Notes under the pieces: model-generated
Told to the model about the DNA's origin: nothing
The model's database searches: none
What the model saw: only the letters and a program-made list of their open reading frames with translations
Origin: Owenia fusiformis
Lineage: Eukaryota > Annelida > Polychaeta > Sabellida > Oweniidae
Assembly (NCBI GenBank): GCA_903813345.2
Contig: CAIIXF020000003.1
Location: forward strand, 30,827,248-30,891,247
Direction: 5' to 3'
DNA length: 64,000 bases
Part shown: positions 1 to 12,100 of the stretch, piece by piece
How positions within the stretch are numbered: the stretch's first letter is position 1
How the letters are laid out: every line of letters starts with the position of its first letter
Program-made: the position numbers and the translations under genes

Positions 1-38
1 ATAACTCATCGTATGTAAAATACCATAAACGTGCCTAC

Positions 39-3000
39 CCCCAAAGTTTCATACACTCTCTACCCAACTCCATAGCTCGGCCTGTGACCCATAAGAACAG
101 ATATCCATCATCTTGGAGATACGGCACTGCCATCCGCCTCATCTCATCATCAGCCATTGTGCCATAAGGCAGCTCCATATGAATGTCCCATGGGGGATCA
201 GCCATTATCACAGCAAACTTGCCTAACACTTTCATGTCGAAGAACCTGAGATCACATTGCACCCACTGGAACAAGAATAGTCTATGATAATGAAGTGCAG
301 AGCATGTACATCATATTTGGCACTTCATGGCTGAGCCTTCACTTTGAAAAAATAGTTACTGATCTTCATCTCCAATTCTTTAATATTTCTGTTAAGGGGG
401 ATGTTTCAAGAAGATTTTCTTTAAGAAACCATCACAACATACTTAAATTATCTAAAATATTTAGCAGATAAAATGATGTTGCTGTGGCTACTAAAAGGAT
501 GGATGTTGCCATGGTTACCTGGTGAGGAATCATTCTGATGTCATTGGTGCTAACAGGTTCATCAGGGCCTCGTACAGGGATAGTTTTAGCAACAACCTGT
601 TTTTCTGACTCTGGGGGGTCAATTTCATAGTGAACATACTGAAACAAGAACACAAATGTGTACAAAATGTCCCCACCAATGGGTGATCCCATGAAATGGT
701 TATCCTGAAAATGAGTAGACAAGACTTTACCAACACAATTTGAGGACGGAAAATCCAAAATGCCCACCTTAAAATTTACCCAGAATGCCAAAAATTTAGT
801 CAGTTCTAGATTTTCAAACTAAGAACCATCCCTGAAAATTTTTAATTGATCCGTCACACAGTTAACTAGAAAACATGTAAACAAGACTTTACAGACAAGA
901 TTTTAGGATGGAAAATCCAAAATGGCTGCCTTGACATTTACCCAGAATGTCAAAAAACTAATCTGTTCCTAGATTTTCATACTAAGAATCATCCCTGAAA
1001 ATATGACATCGATCTACCAAATGGTTCACCTGAAAACGCGTAGACAAGACTTTACAGACAAGATTTTAGGACAGAAAATCCAAAATGGCTGCCATGACAT
1101 TTACACAGAATGTCAAAAAACTAATCAGATGTAGATTTTCACACTAAGAATCATCCCTGAAAATTTGAAATTGATCTACCAAACGGTTCACCTAAAAACG
1201 CGTAGACAAGACTTTACAGGCAAGATTTTAAGACGGAAAATCCAAAATGGCTGCCTTGACATTTATCCAGAATGCCAAAAAACTATTCAGATCTAGATTT
1301 TCATACTAAGAATCATCCTAAAAATTTGAAATTGATCTACAGAACGGTTCACCTGGAAATGCATAGACAAGACTTTACAGACAAGATTTTAGGACAGAAA
1401 ATCCAAAATGGCTGCCTTGACATTTGCCCAGAATGCCAAAAAACTAATCAGTTCTACATTTTCATACTAAGAATCATCTCTGAAAATTTGAAATTGATCT
1501 ACCAAACGGTTCACCTGAAAACGCGTAGACAAGACTTTACAGACAAGATTTTAGGACGGAAAATCCAAAATGGCTGCCTTGACATTTACCCAGAATGCCA
1601 AAAAACAAATCAGATCTAGATTTTTATACTAAGAATCATCCCTGAAAATTTGAAATTGATCCACCAAACGGTTCACCTGAAAACACGTAGACAAGACTTC
1701 ACAGACAAGATTTTAGGATGGAAAAATCCAAAATGGCCGACAATAAAAAAGTGATAATGTGTTTTTGCTGATTTCTTCTTACAAAATTATCACATATAAC
1801 TACTGTTAACAATAACATAGGCTTTTACAACAAAGTACATCTGAAATTATTTATAAAGCTACTAAATAGTTAAAGTATGAAAACTCAAAAACACCATTCA
1901 ATATGATACAAAGTATTATCGTGCGCTAACTTTTCTTAAGACATTCAAAATGGCTGACATGACTGAGCTAACAGGTCCAAAACCTAATCAGATCTAGAAT
2001 GAAGTGAGCTGAACAAGATGTTAAAGTTTTAAAAGCAACTGTGAAGCCGTTTTTCTTAAAGTTTGCAGACAAGGATTTTAGCATTTGACTTCAAAATGGC
2101 CGACAGGAAGTAGGTATCGAGTTAAAATTTTTTCATCCACATCTGTATGCACTCATAAGTTATCCCTGAAAATTTGAAGGTGATATCTGTAGCGGTTTTG
2201 GAGAAAACTCCCGGACGTACGGACAGACGGACAGACGGACGGACGGACGTACGGAAGGACAGACGGACGCGCCTAGGCCGACAATATGGCCCCACACTAT
2301 GTGGTGGGACATAATAAAAGAGCAATGGTGGACTTGAAAAAGACAAATACATGTACATAGCTATATGTTGGCAATTTTTTTCTAAATATTGTGAAGTCTA
2401 GTATCCATGGAAACTAATTATTTATTGCTTTTATTTTGAAAAGATCGAGCAGTTTTTGGGAAGTAAAAATTGTAACGAATAACCGATCTTTAAGATGACC
2501 CTCACCTTGCATGTGTCCATATGGAAACATGTGTTTAAGAATGAGCAATCCCCTAATTGTTCATCAGTGTGTTTGTGTAATATCTTTCTAAAGTGGAGTT
2601 TATTGCAGTCCCTCCATGCCTTATTCTCCTCTCTACACTCAACTCTGGTGCCATGTGCACAGAACTCCTTCAATTGAGGCCCACCCTGAGATTTGAACTT
2701 CTCAACTAAAGACTTTTCCTGAAATATTTAACATTTGAATTTAAATTCATACAGTTGGAGTAAAATTTAGAATATTTTTGCTTGCTTCATTCCTTGAATT
2801 CCTACTACAATTGTAAGGAAAACATTGGCATTATTTTTCAAGATTGCTTTCAAATTGTAACTTTTCTTGCAACATAATGTTTTAATTCATTACACCTATT
2901 ATTAATGGACAGTGAGACTTCATTGTATCAATATGTATCATTGGCCAGTACTGGAGTATAACTTACATTAGCTGTGGGCTTACTGAGTAAAGCTAGGATC

Positions 3001-6000
3001 TCATCTGTGTATTATAATATATATCATTGCAATAGTATAACTATAGTATAACTTACATTAGCTGTGGGCTTACTGAGTAAAGCTAGGATCTCATCTGTGT
3101 ATTATAATATATATCATTGCAATGGTATAACTATAGTATAACTTACATTAGCTGTGGGCTTACTGAGTAAAGCTAGGATCTCATCTGTGTATTATAATAT
3201 ATATCATTGCAATGGTATAACTATAGTATAACTTACATTAGCCGTGGGCTTACTGAGTAAAGCAAGGATCTCATCTGTGTATTATAATATATATCATTGG
3301 AATAGTATAACTATAGTATAACTTACATTAGCTGTGGGCTTACTGAGTAAAGCAAGGATCTCATCTGTGTATTATAATATATATCATTGGAATAGTATAA
3401 CTATAGTATAACTTACATTAGCTGTGGGCTTACTGAGTAAAGCTAGGATCTCATCTGTGTATTATAATATATATCATTGGAATAGTATAACTATAGTATA
3501 ACTTACATTAGCTGTGGGCTTACTGAGTAAAGCAAGGATCTCATCTGTGTATTATAATATATATCATTGGCCAGTTCTGGAGTATAACTTACATTAGCTG
3601 TGGGCTTACTGAGTAAAGCTAGGATCTCATCTGTGTATTTCTTGTTTTCCATCTCCTTTGCTGACTCTTTTAGGAGAAGGCTCTAAACCAATAAGAAATA
3701 TTTCATAATTCTATTACAGGCGGTGCAATATAAAAACACAAACAATGATTTTTTAAAGATTTCCCCCTAATTTGTTTAGTAGTCTGCAATCTCAATAGAT
3801 ATGTCATCTGAGGCCTACCACATTTAATTATAAATGTTACCAGAAGACTATGTAAGGAAATTATATATCTACCATACATTGTACATAGAAATAAATTTTT
3901 CGAAGAAAGTTAAAATTTTAAAAGTTGATAAAAACAATTTCCGAAAATATACTATTGGTATAATTTTGTCATTTCCCCCTCAATTTGTTATTTCAATGGA
4001 TTCTCAACCATGGCCTGCCATTTTCAATAACATGTTTTTGCACAATTCCTAACTTGTCAGACAACCATGTAAGAACATTAGAGAAGGCTGTGATATCTCA
4101 CGATGATGTAAGAAAGGTTGGCAAGATATCAAGTCCTAAGACTGCTAAGAGTCAGGGTGTGTCACATAGTTTTAGACATCTTATGTATGCATGCCGAAAA
4201 AGTATGCTGGTCCAGGCCAAAACAATGGCTCAGACTTAACTCAGGACCACCAGACCAGTGCCTATTTCACAGACAGCAAGAGTTAAGAATTAGATAACAG
4301 AAAATAGCATTACCTCCACAGATACAGCATCTCTCTTCTGTTGTTTAACATCAGGTTCAGTAGAATTACCAGGAGTGTCATCATCAAGCTTTCTCTTTCT
4401 AGTGTTGTCCACTGCAGGGGCAAATGCACTCAACTAGATGAAGAAACATATTCATATGAAATCTACAGTACACAAATAGCTTCCAATCATTAAACAACCA
4501 TAAAAGTCTTGTTTAGTTTTTCAAATGGTATGATTTTAGCAAGTCAGCAAGAAGAACAAATTTAATTTCACAAAGTGGAGGTGGACTTGGGGATTTCATT
4601 AGTGAAGAATGTTGATTTTTTAATTGCATGTGAAAGGCAATGTAATGAACATAAAAGTTCTATTATAGAAGGGGAGTTAAAACCTTGAAATAAACTTTAT
4701 TTTCCACCTAACTACCTTTCACAATTGGACACTATCCCTAAGTAAAGGCCAGTGTCCTTTCTCTCCTCTGGTTGAACCTTGCAATTTCCAATGTTTTTTT
4801 TCTGTATTTCCCATTGAAACTCTTGTAATCAAATTATGTATACTTCTGCCACAATTCCATATTTTAGTACCTATACATACTTTAGTACCTCAGTAGTATA
4901 TATACTTCAGTACCTGCACATACTTCAATACCTATACTGTATATACTTGAATTATCTTCAGTACCTATACCTACTTGGTTATGGTCTATAGCTGTGACTG
5001 TCAACACTGGATGGAGGGCAGCCTCTGTCTGCTCAAACATGATACTGAAAAGATAAAGCAAAATGTTGTTCAGTCTGTTTCAGGTGATTGTACCAGAGTT
5101 TCTAAAGGCAAGTGATCTTTGGAAACCCCATGGTATGGTACTGTTGGAGGCTGTGTTTGGAGGCTGGAATTTGGAGAATATTTCAATTGAATTAAAGAGA
5201 TTCTGATATGAAAAGCGTCTGAGTTTACATAAAGTATTTTACCTGATGAGACGCTGTGCTGAAAATTTCTGTAGGAGATTCTCTACTGTTGATGTGGCCA
5301 CATCACGCCCTAGCTCCTTACATACTGTGCTCGCCAACACACCAGACTCAACTGGTAATACCAGACCAATGTCATTCAATGCCACCAGGAGATGGGTCTC
5401 TGCCTCGGGGTCAGAGAGGATTGGAGGAGGTGCACTTTCTACTTTGATAGGAGCTGGTTCTTGTTTGACTACTGGGGCTACTTCTGAAGGTTTAGTGGTG
5501 CTTTCTGAGCTACTTGGAGTCTTGCTTATGCTTGGGGTCGATGTGTCAGATTCAGCTGTAAATGTAAAAATTGTATATAATTGAAGATCGTGATGTTAAT
5601 TCATCGCAAAACCTTATATAGGAATTGAGTAGACTTGGAGATGGTCATGATCCAAAATACATACCTTATGGCATTACCAATCAAAAACAAGTTTAAGTCT
5701 TAAAAAATACAAACAAAACAGTTGGGTAGGAGGATAAGGTATATGCTGCTGAACATGGTAAGTTGATACAATGTACATGGTGATCCGTCCGGTGACTGTT
5801 AGATTCAGACGGATAACACTTTTAAAGATACTGAGACAGATGGCAAACAGAAGGACCAGTCAGTTTTACAGAGTAAACAGAAGGGTAGAAAGGAGTATTA
5901 TTTCGTCTTCACTACAACTCTACTCTGCACCACTGACTAGATATCTTTTGATCTTACCTTTTTCAGTTTTGATTTCAGATGTGCCAATGCCCATCAAAGC

Positions 6001-6090
6001 TTCACGTTCTTTTCGTCGCTTCGCCAGTCGTTCCCGCATACTGCTGGTCTTCGACTTTGCGGCCTGAATGTCGCTCCACGTGTCCGACAT
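39..6090 (-). CDS. METTL3: METTL3, m6A mRNA methyltransferase catalytic subunit (exons 1-8, C-terminus off window)
   Basis: Catalytic subunit of the nuclear METTL3-METTL14 complex, which transfers methyl from S-adenosylmethionine to N6 of adenosine in mRNA. Coding exons, in transcript order: 6090-5958, 5555-5243, 5044-4975, 4433-4314, 3682-3593, 2718-2506, 638-519 and 265-39. All have AG/GT borders and their phases join without a break, giving about 429 residues. The start is the METTL3-type N-terminus MSDTWSDIQ. Exon 2 ends in the leader-helix text KFSAQRLIS. Exon 4 has a basic RKRKL stretch, a possible nuclear signal. Exon 6 carries the paired CCCH-type fingers (CNKLHFRK, CSFLNTCFHMDTCK). 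Exon 8 carries the catalytic DPPW at about residue 376 (IMADPPWDIHMELPYG). The last part of the methyltransferase domain, about 130 residues in vertebrates, lies beyond position 39. Oddity: exons 3 and 5 have tandem arrays at their donors, and intron 7 holds a 161-bp satellite. Confidence 0.96.
716..1740. repeat. Tandem satellite, ~161-bp unit, about 7 copies, METTL3 intron 7
   Basis: The phrase GACAAGACTTTACAGACAAG recurs near 716, 880, 1040, 1201, 1362, 1525 and 1687. It is followed each time by a CCAAAATGGCTGCC-like phrase and by ATCATCCCTGAAAATTTG. The first copy is the most diverged and the middle ones are very alike. A more distant relative continues at about 2040-2200 into the element ending near 2310. 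An open frame at 1272-1619 comes from this repeat and is not a gene. Each unit carries one AAAATGGCtGCC phrase resembling a YY1 site. Confidence 0.9.
2040..2312. mobile_element. End of a dispersed element with a (CGGA)n-type simple tract
   Basis: A diverged satellite-like part leads into GGTTTTGGAGAAAACTCCCGG and an imperfect CGGACGGACAGACGGA tract at about 2210-2270. A GC-richer tail with the short palindrome CCACACTATGTGGTGG follows. Simple tracts of this sort commonly mark the ends of non-autonomous elements in marine invertebrate genomes. A second, unrelated-looking element with such a tract lies at 9637-10377. No target duplication was identified. Confidence 0.5.
2961..3592 (-). repeat. 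90-bp array of METTL3 exon-5 3' end plus 5' splice site (7 decoy copies)
   Basis: Seven copies begin (as ACTTACATTA on the + strand) at 2961, 3051, 3141, 3231, 3321, 3411 and 3501, exactly 90 bp apart. The true exon border follows 86 bp on, at 3587. Read on the - strand, each copy contains the last ~45 coding bases of exon 5 (ACAGATGAGATC...GCTAAT) followed by a perfect GTAAGT donor and intron sequence. No copy has its own acceptor. Within the exon-derived part only two sites vary, and both changes would be synonymous (CTA/CTT for Leu, ACA/ACG for Thr), so the array is young or homogenised. Confidence 0.95.
4863..4978 (-). repeat. Degenerate minisatellite abutting the METTL3 exon-3 donor
   Basis: Directly downstream of exon 3, whose donor reads GTAGGT, the intron consists of degenerate ~20-bp units such as GGTACTGAAGTATATA and GGTATTGAAGTATGT on the - strand. 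Several units contain GTATGT-like or GTAGGT-like phrases. Unlike the exon-5 array, at most the last four exon bases take part. Confidence 0.7.
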
Positions 6091-6240
6091 ATTTCTGGTG
6101 CTGGATAACAACTATTTAGGTAGAAAATTGAAAATATACAGTGAAAAATTTGACAAAAGATTTTTAGATGGGCGCCGCCATATTGGATTTATTTACTCTG
6201 AACGAAACGTATTTTTATAGGTTTCCCGGGAATTTATATT
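6091..6240 (-). promoter_or_regulatory. METTL3 5' UTR/core promoter with a YY1-type site
   Basis: The short GC-richer patch just upstream of the METTL3 start codon contains GCCGCCATATTGG at 6174-6186. This matches the animal YY1 core (CCGCCATNTTGG), often found at transcription starts of housekeeping genes. No TATA box is evident at a fitting distance. The promoter role is inferred from position and motif only. Confidence 0.5.
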
Positions 6241-9160
6241 TTGGCCACTACTGTGCTCTGCAGCATGATTGTTTCAGATTTTATCATAGCATTAAATATT
6301 TATTGAACATGAGTCACCTAAAATTTAAATCTCATTTGTCCCTTTAAACAATGTATTCATTTTATTTATTGTCTTCTAGATCATTCAACCTTGGGTAGAC
6401 TAATCATACTTGGTGAACATACGAAGTGGTACAATAGGTGGTTTCATTTAAAGCATTCTGGGGCTGCTGTGACAAACTATAAGAATGTCCCGATTGAGAT
6501 ATTTCAGTATAAACACTGCACAACAGTAAATAACACAAGAGTGAAATTATTATTTTAATGTTTTTTGTTTTATTTCAGTTCAATAAGCAACATCAATATA
6601 ATACATACATCTTTTCTACATAGCTCAATGTTTCACATTTTCACATTTTAAAGAGCACTTTTATTTCAAAATTTATTTTTAACAATAATAACAAGTGGGA
6701 TGTCAATAAAAGGCTGACTAAAATTTACTAATCAGTATTTTATACACACATCATTTCATTCCATGGATCCTTTTATATCTCAATGCTCTCATTAAAATTA
6801 TCCATTTTCTTTCCTTTATAAACAACAATATGCATATAGCACTTTTGTCCTTTAATACTTAAAACATGGGCCATTCACATCTTTGTAGCTTTCAAAGTGA
6901 CCCACGCTCAAGCATAATCTACATCAGAGATCATTTGTACAGAGTATGCAAAAAGCAAGGTAAATACAATGCATTGAACGAACAATGGAGATCCTACCTT
7001 TGGCACACCTTGTACTGTAATTTGCAGTGATACAAGTTATGGCCATTAAGAGTGATAAGGCCATCTATTAGGCATCAATTTTTATCTATGAAAATAGGGA
7101 GTCTCTACTTTCCACAATTATGAACCTCTCCTGAAGAGGAAGTTGTCAGATATAAGACATAGCAAACAATGTAACAACCTCTCTACCAACTATTTACATC
7201 ACTTCTTCTTGGGCACCCTGTACAGTGGTACACTCTGGTACACTCTGGAACACCCTGTACAATGATGTGGTGTTCATTTACATGACTATGACTACAGCGA
7301 AATCTTTAACACCAATTTTACAAAATCTCAAAAATACACGGTAGTTATAGTTGATCCTCACATTTACTGTACAAAGTGTCATATCACCTTTCCCTACCAA
7401 TATACCATACACCAATACACGAAGATCTAGATTATGCTTGTTCTGGATTAGTAATTGCAAATCAGACCCTTAATAGCACCTCAAAATTTCAAACCTCAAA
7501 AAAGTTGCACAACCAGAGTTTGATATAACATGTATAAGGCCAAGGCAATGTCCAGTCAATTGTGCAATAAACTGGGGGGTCATTTCAGCATATTATGTCT
7601 GAAAATAACATGTGTCTGTGATCAATTTTGACATGTCAATTTGAAATTCTTGAGATATACCCTGGTCACAACACAATTAATGATGGACGCGACTTGGCAA
7701 AACACAATATGACTTAATACTTTCTGAAGATGATTTCTCCAAACTTCAGAAAGCTACAAATCGACACCTCAATAGTCTATTTTGTAATTCATCAAAACTA
7801 TCGATTTGCAGATCTGTAACTAGGATTCAAGAACAAATGACCCATGAATCATATTTATGGCAATTTACAGTGAGATCTGATCCAGTATGAGGAGTAGTTC
7901 ATAAGAAGTGGGATAAATGCTATAAATGAATCAAACTCTAATTGCACAAAACAATACCAAATTTGTGAGCCAAATTGCTATAAAGGAACTTGCTACCTCA
8001 GAAAAGTCCCACTTTTTATGAACCACCCTTCCACATGTTATAAAATAAGTCACTTTAACAACCTAGGCAAATATGTACATATTATGAGCATGCAATAGAA
8101 CATAGCCTTACATTTTCAAATATTACTGTACAATGCGGTCTTATTCAAAGTTTTAAAACAAAAAATAAGGGTCTAACATTATCGCTTTTTGTATACAATT
8201 TTGTGTTACTTATTTTTTTTTAAATAATCTCTAGAGTATTCTTTAACACTAACATTTCAACCTTTCATAAGAACCTGTCATGTTTATTCCACCCTATTTC
8301 TCTCTTAATTCTGAATGATACATTTGCAAATTAATACCAAAGGGTATAAAATCAAACTTCATTTCCAAAGTGTTCTTTTTAAACTGTATGGATAAATGTT
8401 TTTCCTTAAAATTTGAATGGGGCACTTGCTTCCCTTTGCTATAAAAATGAGACTATTGTGATACATGTCTCCAGTTCACACCGGTCATTCAACTGGAAAT
8501 ACACAACCATTAGATCACTGTCTCTCTCTATATAAAGAGACAAAGGGAATAGTAAACTTAGTAGGCTGACAGTCTAGTGCACAGAAACAGGAAAGCTTGT
8601 ACAGTATCATTGTTCTGTGTAAAAAACAAATGGACAAGTAAAAGCTTGAAGCCATATCAAACTACTGCCCTGATCTGCACTGTAATGTGCCATACTGTAC
8701 TGTATAGGTTCATGAATTTGAAACTGCAATCAAGCTAAAGAGACTGTTAATTGAAGTAATATGAAATAATAGAATTAAATGATCATGGAACAATGAGCCT
8801 GTGCACTAGACTACTCAAACCTGCAACACATTGCTTAGTGTTGCATACAAGTTAAAACAGTATTGGCATTTTTAGGCTTTAGCTTTAGTGCCTATGGAGT
8901 TTATATACAGATATGTATGCCCAATCTTGCTTGTGTGCAAGCCTGCTCACAGATAAATAGCTCAAAGCACAAATTAATAATACTTTATTTATACTTCACA
9001 ACTGGCCTCTAGCTGTAACTTAAAAAATATCCAGTTGTTCACTTCTTCAAAATAACCGTCAACCCATATTATTATAAAAATAATTTAATTGCAATATTCT
9101 GTAAAATATGTAGCAAGTGTCTTTCTTTTGTTTCACCACTAGGTGGCGTTAGAGCTGTGG
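6241..9160 (-). other. TOX 3' UTR (in part) and spacer to METTL3
   Basis: No coding frame is supported here. The TOX stop codon ends at 9161, so the 3' UTR runs leftward through this stretch. The sequence has - strand AATAAA signals, including one at 6569-6574 about 0.5 kb upstream of the METTL3 start codon, so the UTR could be up to 2.6 kb long. Which signal is used cannot be told. The two genes lie head-to-tail on the - strand. Confidence 0.5.
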
Positions 9161-12100
9161 TTATTTGACGGAAGCATATGATGTCCCTCTTGCAGATATC
9201 CAGGCTGTGAACACGTCCCTGAAACACAAAAATATTTACATTTACATCAACATCGAAAAAATAGCCAATCACATTTTGTCTAAGACATGGGTCAGACGGT
9301 GCAATTACTTCAGCAGAGGAAATAATAATTATCACCAATCCTATAAAATGTATGATAATTGCTGTTAATAATTCCAAGCCAATTTTTTTAAACATTTGAC
9401 GTCATAAGAATAAACCCGGTGGGTGTATTGAAAAGTTGCAAAGTACAATGGTCTATTTAGAATGTGCAATTCAATGTGGGAGTTCACAGTCAGTGGAAAT
9501 ATATTCAGTGAAATAAGCAATTATTTCAACTATGACTACTTTAGAAGTCACTGGTCCCGGTTTTGCATTTTACTACATTTATTCCACTAACACAGTTCCA
9601 ATGTAAACTAGATAATGGCAACTCCGCGGAGTAGCAAATCCCAACGAACAAAATATCAATTACCGAATTCCAATCAATTATACTCATTACATTAAAAATT
9701 TAGATTTTAGAATTGCGAATTCCTGCAAAGCAGCCATTTTGAATTTTCTGAGGTACAAATCAGAAAAATACTAGCATAATTGTGATCTACTCCAAAATTC
9801 CTTCAATTTGAGTATAATATAGCCATACTTTGAAGGGATCGAAAAATGATCGTACATTAGACGGCCATTTTGAATTTTACGAGGCTCGAATCAGAAAAAA
9901 GATACAATATTTGCAATCTACTCTTAATTGCCTTTCATTTGAGTATAATAAAGCTATACTTCAGAAAGATCTAAAAATTAGCGAAAATTTCTGTTTTCCT
10001 GACCCCCCATACACAGCCCCTGGGGGTCAGGATGAAAAACACGGAATATATGTGAAATAGATAGATGTTGCGAATATACTACCAAAATTTCAAACAATAA
10101 TATTGATTACTTTGGTTTAGAATGAAAAATTTATGATTTTTGCGAAAAAGTCCCGTCATTTTTAAAGCGGTGGCCATCTTGAAAAATATTTTTTTTGCGT
10201 AAAACTATTTATCAATATACATCTTTCCACCAAATATGAAGAAAATCCGTCTACTAATATTTGAGTTATCTTCCGGACGGACGGACGGACTGACTGACTG
10301 ACGGACTGACAGACTGACGGACTGACGGACGGATGGAGGGCTTCACTATATCCCTACCGAACTTCGTTCGTTGGGATAACTAACTGTATACTAACCTACA
10401 GTGTGATACGACACAGTCATTGCTACAGTATTCCTGATCCCATCCTATTTGTTCTACAGCTTGGTTGCCACAACCATTCCTCATACAATGCTGGAGAGAG
10501 AAGTTGTCTAACTGAGCAAGCTGAAAATAGAAATCAAGAATTTTTCAAATTTATTACCAAATCGAAACATTAACATAGATGCTCTTTTGTTAGAACTTGA
10601 ATAAAATGTAGAATTTAGATGCTTGAAAATTTCTCGAGTTGAGATCCTATACCCCAAATGTATCAACATTTATCCTTTTAACCAAAGATTACATTTTTCA
10701 AAGAATGATGGCTATTTTATATTGGAAATCCATTCTTCGGGAGATGCACTATGCATATAAGATATGAGATGGACAAACAGATGGACAGACAACTTCTCTA
10801 TATCAATATCTTCGTGTATTCCTTTGAATCAAATATAATAGCATTTATGTAATAATGAGCACTGAGCTGGGGTGATACTAAACATGTCTTAGAGTTTTTA
10901 CTTCATGTACTTATGTGGACACTAGTTCTTCTGTGTATCAAAATTATCACAATTTGATCAATTAACAACTCAAGCACCAAAATTATTATTCTCTGTAGGA
11001 AAAAACACCTACAAAAATCAACTATACTGTACCTGGTCCTGAAGCTCTGTATCCTGCATATGTGATACGTCAGTCAATTGTGGGAGGGGCTTAGGGGCAA
11101 TCTGGGTCAGTTGTTGAGTGGGAGGAGCTTGAGCTTGATATGCCCCCTGGGAGACATCAGTATTATTCTGATAAGAATCAGGTTGTGGCATGGACATTAA
11201 TATAGGCTCCCTCTCCATGGCCATTCCTTTTTGTATCGGGTGTGTCATGGTTTGGGTGGGGTTGCTCATGGTATCCATCTTGACAGGGGATGGCAGGATT
11301 GAGACCATGGGGACAGGTTTCACCGGGGAGTTTGTTTCCGCAGGGTGTTCCTCAATTACGCCCTGCTTTGAGACTAGACTTGCTCTATACGCCGCAAGCT
11401 GTTTCAGGTAATCTTTCTTTGCAACCTCTGTTCTCTTTTTATAAGCCTGAATATACGAGGGGTATAATTTATAGAAATTTGATTCAGGCATCCTTTATAG
11501 AGCTGCAGGTATCAAAACAGTGTATATGAGATTTGATTCAGATGCCCTTTGTAGTGCTACAAGGATTAAAACAGTGTATGGTGCAGTGTTTTTAGAAAGT
11601 ACTTTTCAAAATCCAAATGGTAATGCAATTAAAAACTTATAAGTACACATAATCTAGATATCTGGAAAAAGAGCACGGTACTTACCCCTTTCTGCTCTGG
11701 GTCGAGGCTGTCCCACATGGACGCTACAATCTTTGATATTTCACCAAAGTTGGCATTAGGATTACTGCCTTTTATGGCAGCCTGGGTGTCTCGAAAGAAT
11801 AATGCATAAGCACTCACAGGCCTGAAAAATACATGGAGGTAGATATTTCATGGGTCATTCTTTATGTACAATTACAGTGCGAAAAGATGAATTAATACAA
11901 AGAAAAATAGGTACTGCACATAAGCAAGGTTCGAATCCAAGAAGTGCAAGATAATTTCATCTTTCATTATTTGAGTGGGAAATGAATTTCATTTAGAAAA
12001 AAAGCTTTATAAAATAATGCATTGGGAATCCCTATAGACAACTCTCCTAGTTGGCGAGCCGAGTGTTAAAAAACAATACATCACCAACAAACGAGTAAAT

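Noticed and set aside
1272-1619. 115-residue + strand frame with internal repeats
   Set aside because: It lies wholly within the 161-bp satellite of METTL3 intron 7 and on the strand opposite the gene.
2961-3592. Regular 90-bp repeats considered as a CRISPR array
   Set aside because: There are no unique spacers: the whole unit repeats, and it contains exon sequence and a donor. The host is an animal genome.
5246-5584. 112-residue + strand frame
   Set aside because: It is the antisense shadow of METTL3 exon 2, whose - strand translation matches the family and joins in phase with its neighbours.
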